Assembly: GCA_008828725.1 (NCBI GenBank)
Contig: MEHQ01003547.1
Coordinates: 440,863-504,862, forward strand
Direction of reading: 5' to 3'
From: Saccharina japonica
Lineage: Eukaryota; Sar; Phaeophyceae; Laminariales; Laminariaceae
Length of the DNA: 64,000 nt
A program made the translations under genes and the position numbers. Below are positions 10,405 through 21,270 of this stretch, piece after piece. The notes under the pieces are model-generated. The model saw only the letters and a list, made by a program, of their open reading frames with translations. It searched no databases and was not told the origin of the DNA. The first letter of the stretch is position 1. The number at the start of each line of letters is the position of its first letter.

Positions 10405-10740
10405 AATCGAGACGGGACGGGACGGTACTGTTTTTACTTGTTTGGCGGGAAAAAAAATGAAGACGGGACGGGACGGGACGGTAAAATGACGACCAAACAG
10501 GTTTTTGAGACGGGACGGGACGGGACGGTTGGTGTACAATTTCTCAACGGGACGGGACGGTAATTTCAACGGGGTAGATTTTCACGACGGGACGGGACGG
10601 TAAAATTCAACGGATTGTTTTTCCACGACGGGACGGGACGGTAAATATAATTTTTCACGACGGGACGGGACGGTAAAAATAATTTTTCACGACGGGACGG
10701 GACGGTAAATATTTTTCTTGACGGCGGGAAGAGACGGCAC
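10405..10740. repeat. subterminal GACGG array of the hAT element, left
   Basis: About nine blocks of GACGGGACGG(GACGG)TAA separated by 15-30 bp AT-rich spacers. The same blocks recur in direct orientation at the other end. Confidence 0.8.
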
Positions 10741-10955
10741 GGGATCATTGGATCAGAACAGTTGTTGTTGCTCCAGAGGAACAAAAGAAAAGAAACACTC
10801 GTACGAATCCTACGTAAACAGAAAGCCATCTTGAAATGCGTATTCCCATAATAAATTATATACCGGCACGGCGAAATCACACCGAATTACCTTGCAATTT
10901 ACAAATTACGCTACGAACTCGTATATATTTACATAATAGTACAGAGCAATCCTCA

Positions 10956-11312
10956 TCATGCTTCGTCCACAGAAATAACCTTGCCAGCCGCAGCGTTTTG
11001 AACAGTGACTGATGCGGCAGCCTCCACGTCGCAGTTAGCCTTTAACGCCGCTACATCCTGGAGAACTTTCGCTAGCCCGGGGATCAAGTGCGAGTTGAGC
11101 TTGAGCAGCATCATCGTTTCGATTTTGTCAGTCCCAAGGGAGGTGCGCAGTTGGCTAACGACTGCCGAAAGAGCAGATAAGTTGTTCCTTTCTGCTTGAC
11201 AACTGGTGGTGTCGATCCCCAGGTACAGTCGAGCCAACAGTCCGACATGTGGCCAGCGAGCCGACACTACCACCCCCCCCGTCTTGGCGTCTACTACTGT
11301 ATGTACATCCAT
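10956..11312 (-). pseudogene. hAT transposase C-terminal dimerisation domain remnant
   Basis: This 118-codon minus-strand frame sits inside the hAT element. Residues about 18-68 match the hATC dimerisation pattern: ARWPHVGLLARLYLGI, then TSCQAER, an alternating hydrophobic stretch with QLRTSLGTDKIETMMLLKLNS. The C-terminal tail after LIPG is Ala/Val-rich. Known hAT transposases are several hundred residues long with a BED finger and an RNase H-like catalytic core; both are missing here. It is therefore a remnant, and the ATG used is simply the first in the frame. Confidence 0.7.
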
Positions 11313-11494
11313 CGTAAATTCGTAAATTCAAATTTTTGTTATTTCATTATTTCATATTTTGATATTTTGATGTTTCATATTTCGGAATTTTCGTATTTCG
11401 TAATTCCGTAAATTCGTAAATTCGTATCACTTAAATTTAATTTTAATGTATTACCAGTGTGAAAAAACAAATTTTGTAAATTCGTAGATTCTTG

Positions 11495-11840
11495 GTGGGA
11501 ATGACGGGAAGAGACAACGGGCAAATGTGAATCTTGGCGGGAGAGACAAGTTTTGTCGGCGGGACGGGACGGTAAAGACAACGGCGCATGACGGGACGGG
11601 ACGGTAAATTACATTATCTCGACGGGACGGGACGGTAATTTTCAACGGGAGCGATTTTCTTGACGGGACGGGACGGTAAAGTTCAACGGGGCAGATTTCG
11701 ATGACGGGACGGGACGGTAAATTTCAACGGTTGGAGATTTGTTGGCGGGACGGGACGGGACGGGATTTGACGGGACGACGGGAACAGTTTAACGACGGTT
11801 TAACCGTCCCGTCCCGCCGTTACCGTCGTTACCGTCCCGC
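11495..11840. repeat. subterminal GACGG array of the hAT element, right
   Basis: Blocks of GACGGGACGG with TAAATTTCAACGG-type spacers, ending in an inverted segment ACCGTCCCGTCCC next to the right terminus. Confidence 0.8.
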
Positions 11841-11862
11841 CAAAATACCGTGATAAGCCTTG

Positions 11863-11870
11863 AAAAATAT
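11863..11870. repeat. hAT target-site duplication, right
   Basis: AAAAATAT, identical to 10374-10381. Confidence 0.85.
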
Positions 11871-12900
11871 TGAGAGTTCGCAGTTCTCCACGAGGCCTGG
11901 GTGGCACGTGTTCTCGGGGATTACAAACTCTTCCCCAGATCCTAGCACAAACCTCGCTCAGTGGCCTTCACAATGGCGACGCCGGCCACGTAATCGACTC
12001 CCCCCACGGGTGGGAGGTCAGAGAACACGTACCGAAGAAAACACGCGAAGACATGAGCCCTGTATGCAGACTACGAACCAAACGTCTCACAGGGCACGAT
12101 TTTTCGGAGATCTCGTCGTAGATCTCGACGTCGAGGCCTCGCGCGCGCGCTACGGCGCCGACCGGGCGGATCAGCTAAGCCGGCGGTTGCAGGCGAGGCG
12201 GGGGCACGCCTCAGCGAAGAAATCGCGCGGAAAGGCGATCGGAGGCTGGAGATATCCGCAGACCTAAGCATGTGCATATGTGATAAGCGAACTAAGATAT
12301 ATATATTTACACACAGCAGTAGTAGTGTTATACCTGGTATATGGTATCATGCATACATATGTGTAAGTGTGTACATCAACCATGCTCTAAACAGCAGATG
12401 CTCCGCTGACGTGTTATAGTTGAGTTGTCGTATATCAAAACATATACCATACCAATGTATACTAAATTTGCACGTACGACAACTGCTGTATAATATACTT
12501 TCACTTGTTTTGGACTCTTTAAATTTAAAGTTGATTTTAGTCTGAAAACGAAATATATATAAAATTAGTGGGGATTTTGATCTTGAAATTAGTGTGGATA
12601 TTTTGACTTGGTTTTAGTGTATTAGAGCGCGCGCAGGAAAGCCCTCCGAATACGCTGATCCGCAAGGCATAAGAAAAAAAGACAGGAAGCAAGTAATCGC
12701 GAAGAACGCCCTATTAATAGTAACCAGTAGGTATACGTATAGTACCTGTGCACCGGCAATGTCTTCTTCACAACAATGTTTTATACCTTGAAATCACGCC
12801 ACCCCGTGCGCTGTGGTTGTGGCTCGGAATCCACATGTAAACAGCACGTTTTTCACCCAAACATGCCGTCGTGTTCAATGATTTGGAGGCGTTTCACGTT
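11871..12900. other. no gene recognised
   Basis: A GC-rich patch at 11960-12265 gives overlapping Arg-rich frames on both strands without a domain. From 12280 to 12640 the sequence is AT-rich. Nothing else supported. Confidence 0.4.
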
Positions 12901-12904
12901 ACCA

Positions 12905-13045
12905 TCCGGTTTTAACCGGTTTTCNGAAAACCGGTTAAAACCGGCTGAAAAAAAACGTTTTTATCCGGTTTTTTTGTTTTGATAATAACGCCTCGTTATC
13001 CGGTTTTCGGTTGTTTTTTTTCGCCTCCCGGTGCCCACCTCTAGT
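12905..13045. repeat. AACCGG array with hAT-like terminus
   Basis: CCGGTT units like those at 8755-8995, one unresolved base at 12925, then CGCCTCCCGGTGCCCACCTC. Read from the right this is GAGGTGGGCACCGG, similar to common hAT ends. No partner terminus with a duplication was found. Confidence 0.4.
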
Positions 13046-13258
13046 AGAGAGTAGAGAGGTACGTATCTATATTCTATATGGCATGGGTCATGACTCATGA
13101 CTCTCGGATGACTGCAAAATAAAGCTATCACCCATAATAGATACCAGTACGAACAACACCGGCATGTGTTTATTATGTTGTTTATCGCTTTTTACCGGTG
13201 CCAACCATTTCATCCAGCTACGTACAGCAGTAATACGTATAATACGTACGTGTACGTA

Positions 13259-13338
13259 CCACTCTGTCCCGAATATAAGCACCGTTTTCATTTAATTTCA
13301 TCCCACAAAAGTTGCTGGTATATTTCGGGACAGAGTGG
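13259..13338. mobile_element. 80-bp MITE with CCACTCTG termini
   Basis: The left arm CCACTCTGTCCCGAATATA and the right arm TATATTTCGGGACAGAGTGG are near-perfect inverted repeats around an AT-rich centre. A related element lies at 44044-44128. No coding capacity. Confidence 0.7.
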
Positions 13339-14562
13339 CAGATTTTGAGCTTTTTGCGTTGTACTTCTCTTGAGATCCCTCAGCAACAAAGATGTCAGGA
13401 GACGGTCAGTTCAAGGGAAAAGCGGGCATCGAGTCAGCGTGTGGATCCGATGTTTTACACGAAACCTAGTAGTTTGGCGTCAGTCAAGGATAAAACAAAG
13501 ACAAATTGCTTATATTATCATGATCGCACATTGCGTCAGTCAAGGGGTCAAAGTGCAGTCATCCTGACATATTTGCTCAGGCAAAACGCCGCCAACCCCT
13601 TCATGGAGATGACCCTCCAAACCAAAAATATTTTATTTGACGAGGCGTGCATCTCCCATAGGTCCCAACATCCTGTGTGGACGATGCATTGCCCTACTCG
13701 GGGCAGTTCGTCGGGGCAGTTCGTTCGCTTCGTCGTACTGTTCGTTCTTTCGGCCCTGCATCAGCTGCATCATTGGTATTCTTCTTTCTAGCTGGATAAC
13801 GAGTATATAATTTTCTTTTTTTTGGAGGGTATCTCCCATACACAGCGCCACCACGGAGCGCTATTTATAGGGGCTTCCAGCAACCTCGCTATATATTGGC
13901 CTATATAGCGATATGATGCTTGGTATATGAAATATACGACCGCTATGAAGTAATGTTTAGGCCTTTGTATACCGGGTGATACATATATAGAATATTAGTA
14001 TTATATATGGATCTCAGTAAATCGTCAGTTCTCCACGCTCGGGCCATTTGCATATCTCAGGAAAACCGGACTTCTCGACGCCCGTGCCTCGCGGTCCGCA
14101 TTCTTACCCCCCGCCGTAGTTGAGATTTTTTTCCGCCACCGTGGTGAAATTTTTCAAGTTCTATTGATTTAATGTGTGAGGATGAAACCGCTCCGCTCCG
14201 CATCCGGACTCTTACAGTGATGAGATTTTTTTTCCCCCCGACCTCATGAACTTTCGAAGTTTTTTATCCAAGTTCGATTTCTTTTCCCCCGGTCCGAAAT
14301 TTTCTATCCAAGTTTTATAAATATGTTCATCGACTTTCATGATGGAGTTTGTGTGGGGATGAAAATTTAGCACCGCTCTACGTATATATACGATACCAGT
14401 CATTTACTTGATACCAGGTATGGTATTGGGTACCACCCTACGTATGTATGTGCATGATGCTGCTATTAATATAGTATCACCTGAAGAAGACATTATTAAT
14501 TAATCGGATCAGCTTTTTCATTCTGAGTGAATAATGCGAAATTATGCCCTGCCACGGTAATC
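13339..14562. other. no gene recognised
   Basis: A plus frame at 13312-13791 (159 codons) has no recognised domain and no supporting context. Two short parallel blocks near 14110-14160 and 14215-14260 share a GATTTTTTTCC motif next to a T/C-rich run. Otherwise nothing. Confidence 0.35.
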
Positions 14563-14902
14563 GCCCCGGTGGGCTACGAGCAGGTAACCTCGAACGCTTC
14601 TGAAGCGTCGAGTCGGAGTTCGACACTCCGGAGTGCGATGCTTTGGCACTTTATTTCGCAAAAAATAATCATTGAATAACTGCAGAAGCGCGCATTAGAG
14701 CGTGGTGTAGGCACAATTCGATGAAGAGTCGACGAGGGAAGGAAAGGCTGAACTCTCTCGCGATAAAAATGCAAGGCAAGAACCGTAGTGGGGGAGGAGG
14801 GAGAGGAGCCTACTTTGTGACCCCGGATCTGAGTTACGAGACTAGGGAGGGAGAGAGGAGAGGCGAAGATAATAAATGGGATGGGAAAAAAAAAAAAAAA
14901 AA
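14563..14902 (+). mobile_element. tRNA-derived SINE, full-length copy
   Basis: The 5' head (GCCCCGGTGGGCTACGAG onward, 14563-14640) is tRNA-like. An ACGC/GCGT stem closes a TTCTGAA loop at about 14591-14606. A perfect 5-bp T stem closes the loop of CGGAGTTCGACACTCCG, which contains the B box. The acceptor stem does not pair, so it is not a tRNA gene. An AT spacer and a 200-bp body matching 22190-22410 (minus) follow, then an A tail of about 17 bases. SINEs are transcribed by pol III and mobilised by LINE machinery. Confidence 0.8.
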
Positions 14903-15158
14903 TTGTCGGAAGGCAAATAATATTTTAATAATAATATCGTTAACTAGAGTAAAATATGATCAAATGTATGTTGATAATATGATAAGTATTAATATTATCA
15001 GTAATAATATTAATACCACATGCACATAACAATACGCGTGCAGCGTATAATAAAAACAGTGTTCATATACTGGATGGTATGATATGAATGTATGAGTACG
15101 GGTATTGATATTGTATTGATATATAGATGTTGTCGTCGTGTTATTTGTTTTGCCCATT

Positions 15159-15256
15159 TTAACCCTTTCAGGACTGCAGTCCCGTTTTGTGGACAAACCA
15201 CTCTAATTCTAAGCAATTTGTCCCCATAACGGGACTCCAGTCCTATAAGGGCTTAA
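15159..15256. mobile_element. TTAA-type palindromic MITE, copy 2
   Basis: TTAA at 15159-15162 and 15253-15256 flanks a near-palindrome: CCCTTTCAGGACTGCAGTCC on the left against GGGACTCCAGTCCTATAAGG on the right. TTAA duplications are the hallmark of piggyBac-like elements, so this is probably a piggyBac-type MITE. Confidence 0.75.
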
Positions 15257-15659
15257 TTGTTGTTGTTGCTGTTGTTGTTGTACGTTGTTTACGTTGTTGT
15301 TACGTTGTTGTTAATGTTTTTTTAGTGTCGCTACGTACGAGTTCGACTACGAGTTCGTGTTTTCGTATGTTGGGTATTTTTTTGTGTCGCTCACCAGGTA
15401 TTTTATTTGAAGTACCCCTTTACGTATATACGTACTGATACCAAATTATTCTAAGTAAACAGGTATTATTATTTTTAATATATTACAGACGTAGACTTTT
15501 TGTACCAGGTATTATATTATATGTATGTATGTTGCCCATTTAATGTGTTGTTGTTGTTGTTGAGCTTTTCAATGTTCGCTTCGGTTTGTAGAGGGATGTC
15601 ATGTTCCTTTTTCTCCATGGCTTTGACTTCTTGGGCATAACTCCCGGAAAGCACGAGAT
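15257..15659. other. no gene recognised, GTT-rich
   Basis: Short runs of GTT triplets at 15258-15312 and 15547-15563; nothing else seen. Confidence 0.4.
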
Positions 15660-16560
15660 CGTAAATGGATGTGGCTGTTGTCTGTCGCGTGTTGCACGAG
15701 AAAAAAACGTTTGTATGCTTTTTGGGTATCCCTGCCGTATTTTAGACACATGAGCGTAGATGGATATGGCAGTTGTACGTCGTGTGTTGAACTGGTAGTA
15801 AACGTTTTTTATATTTTGATTGTTGTGTCGATTTTCGTAGATGGATGTTGCGGTTGTCTGTCGTGTGTCGCACGGGAATTTGTTTTTGTTTTATCCGACG
15901 GTATTGCGGTGGGGTGGTATATTGTGATACGACTGGGTGAGACACAGAGTATCCCCTTGCAGGTTTGTCTATTAAGCATCCTTGATGTTACTCACTTTCC
16001 GTAGAGTCAAGCGTAGAAGAGAAGCAGCATATATTAATCCCAGCCAAGATGGCTTCAAGTATGGCCCACAGATATTATAAATACCCCGAATACCGAATAC
16101 GAATGCCATCCAAGTTATACGAAAACGGACCAATTACCTATGCAGAGGTAATTACCGGCCCTTCCTAGCCCATACCATTACAATATTCTGTTCGTGGCGG
16201 TTGTCCGGCGTGTGTTGCACGGGAAAACGCTTTTTACATTTTAATTGTTTTGTCGATTTCCCGATTTGTTAAGCGGTTGACTATCGTGTGCAGCACGGGA
16301 AATCGTTTTCGTTTTATTTGGTAGTAGCGGTTGAGTGGAATATTCCATTCGTGGCATTCGTGGATTTTTCATGGCTTTGGCTTCTTGGGCACCATTGCCG
16401 GACACGAGAGCGTAGATGGATGTGGCGTTGGTCTAGCGTGTGTTGCATGGTGTTGCACGGAAAAACACCCTACATTTTCATGTTATGTGCTTTTTTACAT
16501 GGATGGGTTGGGCTTCTTTCGCGTCACTCCTTTAGTTGTCTGTCGTGCGTTGTGGGAAAG
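15660..16560 (+). repeat. diverged repeat of about 80 bp, some seven units
   Basis: The core GTAGATGGATGTGGC followed by GTTGTCTGTCG and TGTGTTGCACGGGAAA recurs near 15663, 15757, 15836, 16190, 16270, 16408 and 16530. Spacing is irregular and some units are partial. These frames are not coding. Confidence 0.55.
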
Positions 16561-17341
16561 TGGCTTGGGTATACCATATTTTAGAGTCCGTCGATTTTAT
16601 TCCATGGTTTGGCTTTGCTTGCCTCATTGCGATGCTTTGTGTGTTTTCTTGCTGGAGAGTGTGCCTTTGATTGGGGCTCATTTATTGCGTCAGGGATCAA
16701 TAATCGACAATATTTTAACGGGACTTCTTTTGATGTTATGGGCCTTTTTTGCATCATTCATTACGTCAGGAATCAACAATACAAACTGGGTCTCTTCAAC
16801 GGTCCCTTGGCATCGTAAACTGGAGCCTTAGCCTCTCGGTCCCTTGGCATCGTAAACTACCTGATGTATTGCCGGCCTTATTCCTCCTTCGCTTCGCCGA
16901 CGGCCTGGGCCGGCGGCGAAGCCCCCTTGTATTATATGAGATATCAAGCAAAGGGCGCAAGGGATCTTCGTTCCTGCTGAACGCACCACGTATATATACG
17001 TGCGATATACAAAAACCATAATAATAATAAATCGAGCCGGCAGTGTACACTATTAATAGTGTACACACCTGGTACACAACAGGGCGTAAAATAGGTGGTG
17101 AACTACTGCTGCTGTTGTGCGCTGTTGCGCTGGCACACCTTTTGGTCGTAAATCCCGTTTTTTTCACCACGTACCGAAGGCATGGTGCGGCTGCGGCTTG
17201 CCGCACCACGTTTTTCCTGTGCCGCACCTTTTTTCGCCGTAGTTGAAACAAAAATGTGCGGGTCCTTTGCCGTCACAGCAGTCTATTGCGCCGCAGTCGG
17301 AGGGGTTTTGGCGTGTTTTTCGCCGCAGGCAAATACATGCT
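16561..17341. other. no secure gene; small duplications
   Basis: A GGTCCCTTGGCATCGTAAACT unit minus its last base is tandemly duplicated at 16800-16857. The GC-rich GGGGCTTCGCCG repeat occurs inverted at 16875-16945. No coding region supported. Confidence 0.45.
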
Positions 17342-17902
17342 TTATTTGGGGCTGGTTTCCTCTTTTGGCATAGAGTACTTTACTTCCTTTGATAATTCGA
17401 TTGAAACTGTTGCCGTTTTCCTCTGCCTGAGGGCGAAGAAGGCCTCAAACCAGCTAAACCGAGCGGGATAGACGCACATTTTGAGTATATTGAAGCAGCG
17501 CACCACGAGCCAGGCACGTATTGTACGCCCTGGTGTATACACGAGATGCCGAGCTTTCAAGTTATACAGCAAGTGGTGTTTCTGTTCCACTTGCTTCCCA
17601 GGTGCTGCTTTGCTGGGTGCCATTCGACGCCCGTTCGATTGCGAGGGGGGCGCTTTTACCACCACGACAGAAGCAACAACGGCAGCCTCAAGCTCACTAG
17701 GTTTTAGGATGTCGTCGTCGCCTTTGTTTGCCTCGTCTATTTTGCTCGTACTTACGCTCATTTTTACGTGGTGAGAGTCGTAGTCGTATGATACCTCGAG
17801 TACTTGCCACACATCGCTCACGGAGCGACGTTTTCTAGCCCTGACAGCAGTGTGTGCATGGCAAGCCCTTGTCATACTCGTCAGAGGAGCTGCTCCGTGC
17901 AC
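17342..17902 (-). CDS. hypothetical ORF, 186 codons
   Basis: I do not recognise this frame. It has a Ser/Lys-rich N-terminal third with RARKRRSVSDVWQVLEVSYD, an acidic and Val-rich middle, and a basic aromatic C-terminal part (SWFEAFFALRQRKTATVSIE). There is no signal peptide or clear membrane segment. Neighbours are repeats on both sides, so it may be a transposon gene fragment. Amino-acid use looks more protein-like than its neighbours, but this is weak support. Confidence 0.25.
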   Translation of the reverse strand: MHGAAPLTSMTRACHAHTAVRARKRRSVSDVWQVLEVSYDYDSHHVKMSVSTSKIDEANKGDDDILKPSELEAAVVASVVVVKAPPSQSNGRRMAPSKAAPGKQVEQKHHLLYNLKARHLVYTPGRTIRAWLVVRCFNILKMCVYPARFSWFEAFFALRQRKTATVSIELSKEVKYSMPKEETSPK

Positions 17903-18050
17903 ACTGCTACGAGCTGCGGACGGGGCTGGCCTCGGTAAAAAAACGGCACCTCACCGACGAACGTCTAATGACTTACGATACCCCCTGTTTCCTTTTTGTT
18001 GGTGATCCAGGCGTATGAAACCCTACTCGAATCAAGTTAAACCACTTTTT

Positions 18051-18149
18051 AGGATGAAGAATCGGCACGGACACTGGGTGTGCTGGATGTCGACGGGTAG
18101 AAAGGAAGGTTTAATGTGAAGAACACACACACACACACACACACACACT
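18051..18149 (+). repeat. dispersed repeat family D1, best plus copy
   Basis: AGGATGAAGAATCGGCACGG, then GTGCTGGATGTCGACGGGTA and a terminal (AC)n microsatellite of about 13 units. It is nearly identical in inverted order to 21091-21182, showing recent spread. Confidence 0.75.
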
Positions 18150-18471
18150 GCGACACGAAACCCACGGCGGGTCAAAGGAGCGACACGTTTCCGACCGCCG
18201 TGCTCTGGCAGTAAAAAAACGCCTCTCCCGATTTTTTCAAAAAGGCTCCTGGAGGAAAACGCCTCCATATATAGTAGAACCCCTTTATTTATTTTCGAAA
18301 TTTAAAATTTAGGTCGTGTGACTATTAGACTAGACTATAGACTAAATAGTTGTGTCGTAGTGCTTTTCGATGTTTGAATTGTGTGGGTTTCCGCAGGCTT
18401 TCAGGTGCATTTTTGAGCGAGGCAGGTTATCAATTTTTGCCTCGCAGGGCGGATTTACGACGGCTATTATA
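18150..18471. other. no gene recognised
   Basis: Short AT-rich stretch with no structure seen beyond a small A-rich run. Confidence 0.4.
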
Positions 18472-18515
18472 AAAGGGGGCTTCGCCGTGGCGGCCTGGCG
18501 CCCGCCTGCGGCCCC
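18472..18515. repeat. GC-rich GGGGCTTCGCCG repeat, third copy
   Basis: AAAAGGGGGCTTCGCCGTGG and GGCCTGGCGCC share the core seen at 9058-9110 and inverted at 16875-16945. Confidence 0.5.
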
Positions 18516-20686
18516 GCGCATGTCCGGGATGGTCGAGGATTCCATAGTATAATATAGGCAAACAGAGGTATAATATGTATCGTTTCCCGCCCTCTACATG
18601 GAAATCCCACACCCAATAATTTACTGAAAATTTGAACAAAACGACCTCCGAGATCCTTATTTGTACCGGTATCTCCGCCAGTTTATCGATTTTTTTTAAA
18701 CAGAAGAAAAAATAGCAAGGCGCAAATGTGACGAACTAGCTAACCACGGAGTCTAATTAATGTGTGGCAACATTACATTCCACGTAAGCTTGGACCAGAA
18801 TTCACGTTTTTTTGCAAAAATCAGGCTGAATAATGTCGAGAAAAAAAAATCGACGTGTTATTATCTCCGCCTCGAGAGGGCCGTTTTAAGGGCCCGTATT
18901 AAGCAAGTTTTTTTTGTTGAATTGCGAAATATAATTTTCGTTTGATTTGATTTGCCTCTGATTGGTCGAGAAATGAATTGCCAAACAGGCTTTTTCGAAT
19001 GAACTTCAATAACACGGAGTCTTTTGGAACCTATTTTGCTCTTCGTTTTATTCAATTGGGGAGTTAATTCAACTCGACGTGGCATATTCTATGAAACCGA
19101 AGGAAGTCACGCAAACTTGAGCCATATGTCGTCGACTGATTCGAGGCGAGATCCATAATTCCCGAGAAGCACGGACACCGGAGCAGCCGCAGCGCGAGGT
19201 CCGACAGCCCCTAGCACAGGGTAGACCGCTTGCGGCGCCTAAAACACAATAAAGGCCGTCGCAAACCCAATTTTTCACCCCTCTTTGCCTCCCAAACCAC
19301 ACGAGCACCGACCAGATTGCGACTTTGCGTAGAATGCCGACCGCTGTATCCCCGTCGCTGCTGCCCGCGTGGGGCTTCGGGGCTGCGCCAGCCCACACCC
19401 AAGACATCCCTAGAGTGATAAGTAGCCTGCTAGCCGGTGAAGGCAGACATAACTTTCCGGTGGCAGCGGCGCCCCGGGGAGGACGCAGGCCGTATAGGTC
19501 GCCTCGTTGGTTGCCCACGGGTGTTCGTTGACCCTTGTGCGTTATTCGATTTTTCAACGCAAGACACCATTCCTCGATAGGACCCAATTTCATTTTTTTC
19601 ACGAAATTCTATTCAATTTGATTCATTTCTATAATCAATTACGAAAGTTTTCGTTCGTCGTGAAGACGGGCCCTAAGCGTATATCTGCTGCCTCCAACAA
19701 CCTACCCATGCCCGAGAGATAAAAGCATTCCTTATCGTAGTGATGGGGGGATTTTGGATATTTGGAGCCGGACGGACTCGTATGCGAGAGTATTTTCCTA
19801 TACGAGTAGTGTTCTTCGCCATATATATATGCTGATCACCCCCCCCCCCCACCCCCCGTGAGATAGAGGGTTTCGTTGCAGCTTACATTATATACAAGCG
19901 CGAGATCGAAGTACTGCTGTTGTATCGCACTCAGCTTGCAAAGATGAGTTGACATCATTATCCCACACAGCTTGAAAATATACATTTATATTTTTTTGAT
20001 AAAAAAAAAGCAACATCTCTGTGAGATCGAGGATTTCGACTCATCTATCCTCGATCTCTTACGTAGATCTTACAGATGTTTTATGTTTATTTTTATTTTC
20101 ATTTTTATTTTTATTTTTATTAAAAAAAGAGGAATGTATATTTTCATATTTTCAAGCTGTGGGGATAATTATAATAATAATTAATGTCGTGCGTACTCCG
20201 GATTTGACATTTACTACGAGTACGTATGTATGTATTTATAGTACACCTGGTATATATATCATAAAGCGATCGAAGTATATCACACTCAGCCATGAGCAAA
20301 GATGAGTTTCGACGAAATCCTCCTCGATCTCACAGCTTTTTTTTTTTTTTTTTTTTTTAATTATATATATGTACGTATGCACCTGGTATGCACGTTCTTG
20401 TGTAATTCTCCCGAGCATGCAACCATTGCCTACAAAATTTGCATTGCTGAAGGGGGAAAAACAAACAAAAGAGCGGCCCGCGTGTGTAAATATGTAAATA
20501 TGCATCCCAACAAGCCGCGTTCCACAAAAAAACACTCACACAATCGCGATGGGACGAACCCACACAGCTGATGCATGTGATTTATTTTTTCGAAAAAAAA
20601 CGTCAAATTTTATTATTTCGTACCGGAATTAGAGTCAATTTATTCATTTTCCGAGTTCGGGCACACGAAAAATTTGAAAGGCAGTA
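18516..20686. other. no gene recognised, low-complexity
   Basis: Contains a C-run at 19839-19850, a TTTTTA repeat at 20082-20120 and a 20-base T-run at 20338-20358. The frame on minus 19069-19602 (177 codons) has no recognised domain and overlaps several plus frames; it is not called. The sequence GAGATCGAGGATTTCGACTC near 20022-20041 recurs imperfectly inverted near 20304-20332. Confidence 0.4.
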
Positions 20687-20881
20687 GTGGACAAACACTG
20701 TTAATGGATCTTCCTAAGGTAGCTAATTAGGCACTCTGATTGGCCAAGCAAGCACTGACCACTGGCATAGGGTTCGGGTTCGGGTTAGGGTTAGGGTTCG
20801 ATCTGAGGGTCAACATACTACTACCCAGACAAAACCCCCATTTTAAAGATCCACTATGGGTTAGGGTTAGGGTTTGTCCAC
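20687..20881 (-). mobile_element. MITE with telomere-like core, copy B
   Basis: Bounded by GTGGACAAAC and GTTTGTCCAC, it is the opposite-orientation relative of 5117-5295. It carries two TTAGGG-type tracts, one at about 20770-20800 (GGGTTCGGGTTAGGGTTAGG) and one at about 20858-20874. This shows telomere-like sequence moving with a transposon. Confidence 0.75.
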
Positions 20882-20947
20882 CCCTTGTGAAAGGAGGTGA
20901 TTTTGACCCAAAAAGTAAAATACGGCGGTGGACCACCTTGCCACTTC

Positions 20948-21023
20948 GTCCGTAAATATAAGGACATCGCTTTGTATTAATATTGATATATTATTAACGA
21001 TAATTATCCTTATATTTACGGAC
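20948..21023. mobile_element. 76-bp MITE with perfect 17-bp termini
   Basis: GTCCGTAAATATAAGGA at 20948-20964 is repeated exactly as its complement at 21007-21023, with an AT-rich 42-bp centre. Flanks show no clear duplication. Confidence 0.75.
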
Positions 21024-21090
21024 ATACCGGTATACGTGTATACGCACTGACTGGTGGTACACACAGCAGTAGTAAAGTGGCCCCTCCCTA

Positions 21091-21270
21091 TGTGTGTGTG
21101 TGTGTGTGTTCTTCACATTAAACCTTCCTTTCTACCCGTCGACATCCAGCACACCCAGTGTCCGTGCCGATTCTTCATCCTAAAAAGGTACCAGTTCTGT
21201 GGTCACAAAACTACGACCCAGAGATACTACACTCAGTGCAGTAAGCAGAGCAGACAATGCAACGCCATAT
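21091..21270 (-). mobile_element. D1 element, longer minus copy
   Basis: A (GT)n start, then the inverted D1 core to 21182, followed by about 90 bases (CAGTTCTGTGGTCACAAAAC onward) that match 6300-6400 in inverted order. Confidence 0.65.

Larger units (their letters stand above)
10382..11862 (-). mobile_element. hAT DNA transposon, non-autonomous
   Basis: The 17-bp termini CAAGGCTTATCACGGTA (10382-10398) and its complement (11846-11862) are perfect inverted repeats, flanked by identical 8-bp AAAAATAT duplications. Directly inside the ends are arrays of GACGGGACGG with AT spacers (10405-10740 and 11495-11840). These resemble the subterminal sites bound by hAT transposases. The middle encodes the hAT dimerisation region on the minus strand but no full transposase. 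The element is 1481 bp. It is likely a deletion derivative mobilised in trans. Confidence 0.9.

Noticed and set aside
14563..14640. tRNA gene
   Set aside because: B box, T stem and a possible anticodon loop are present, but the acceptor stem does not pair and the sequence continues into a repeated SINE body.
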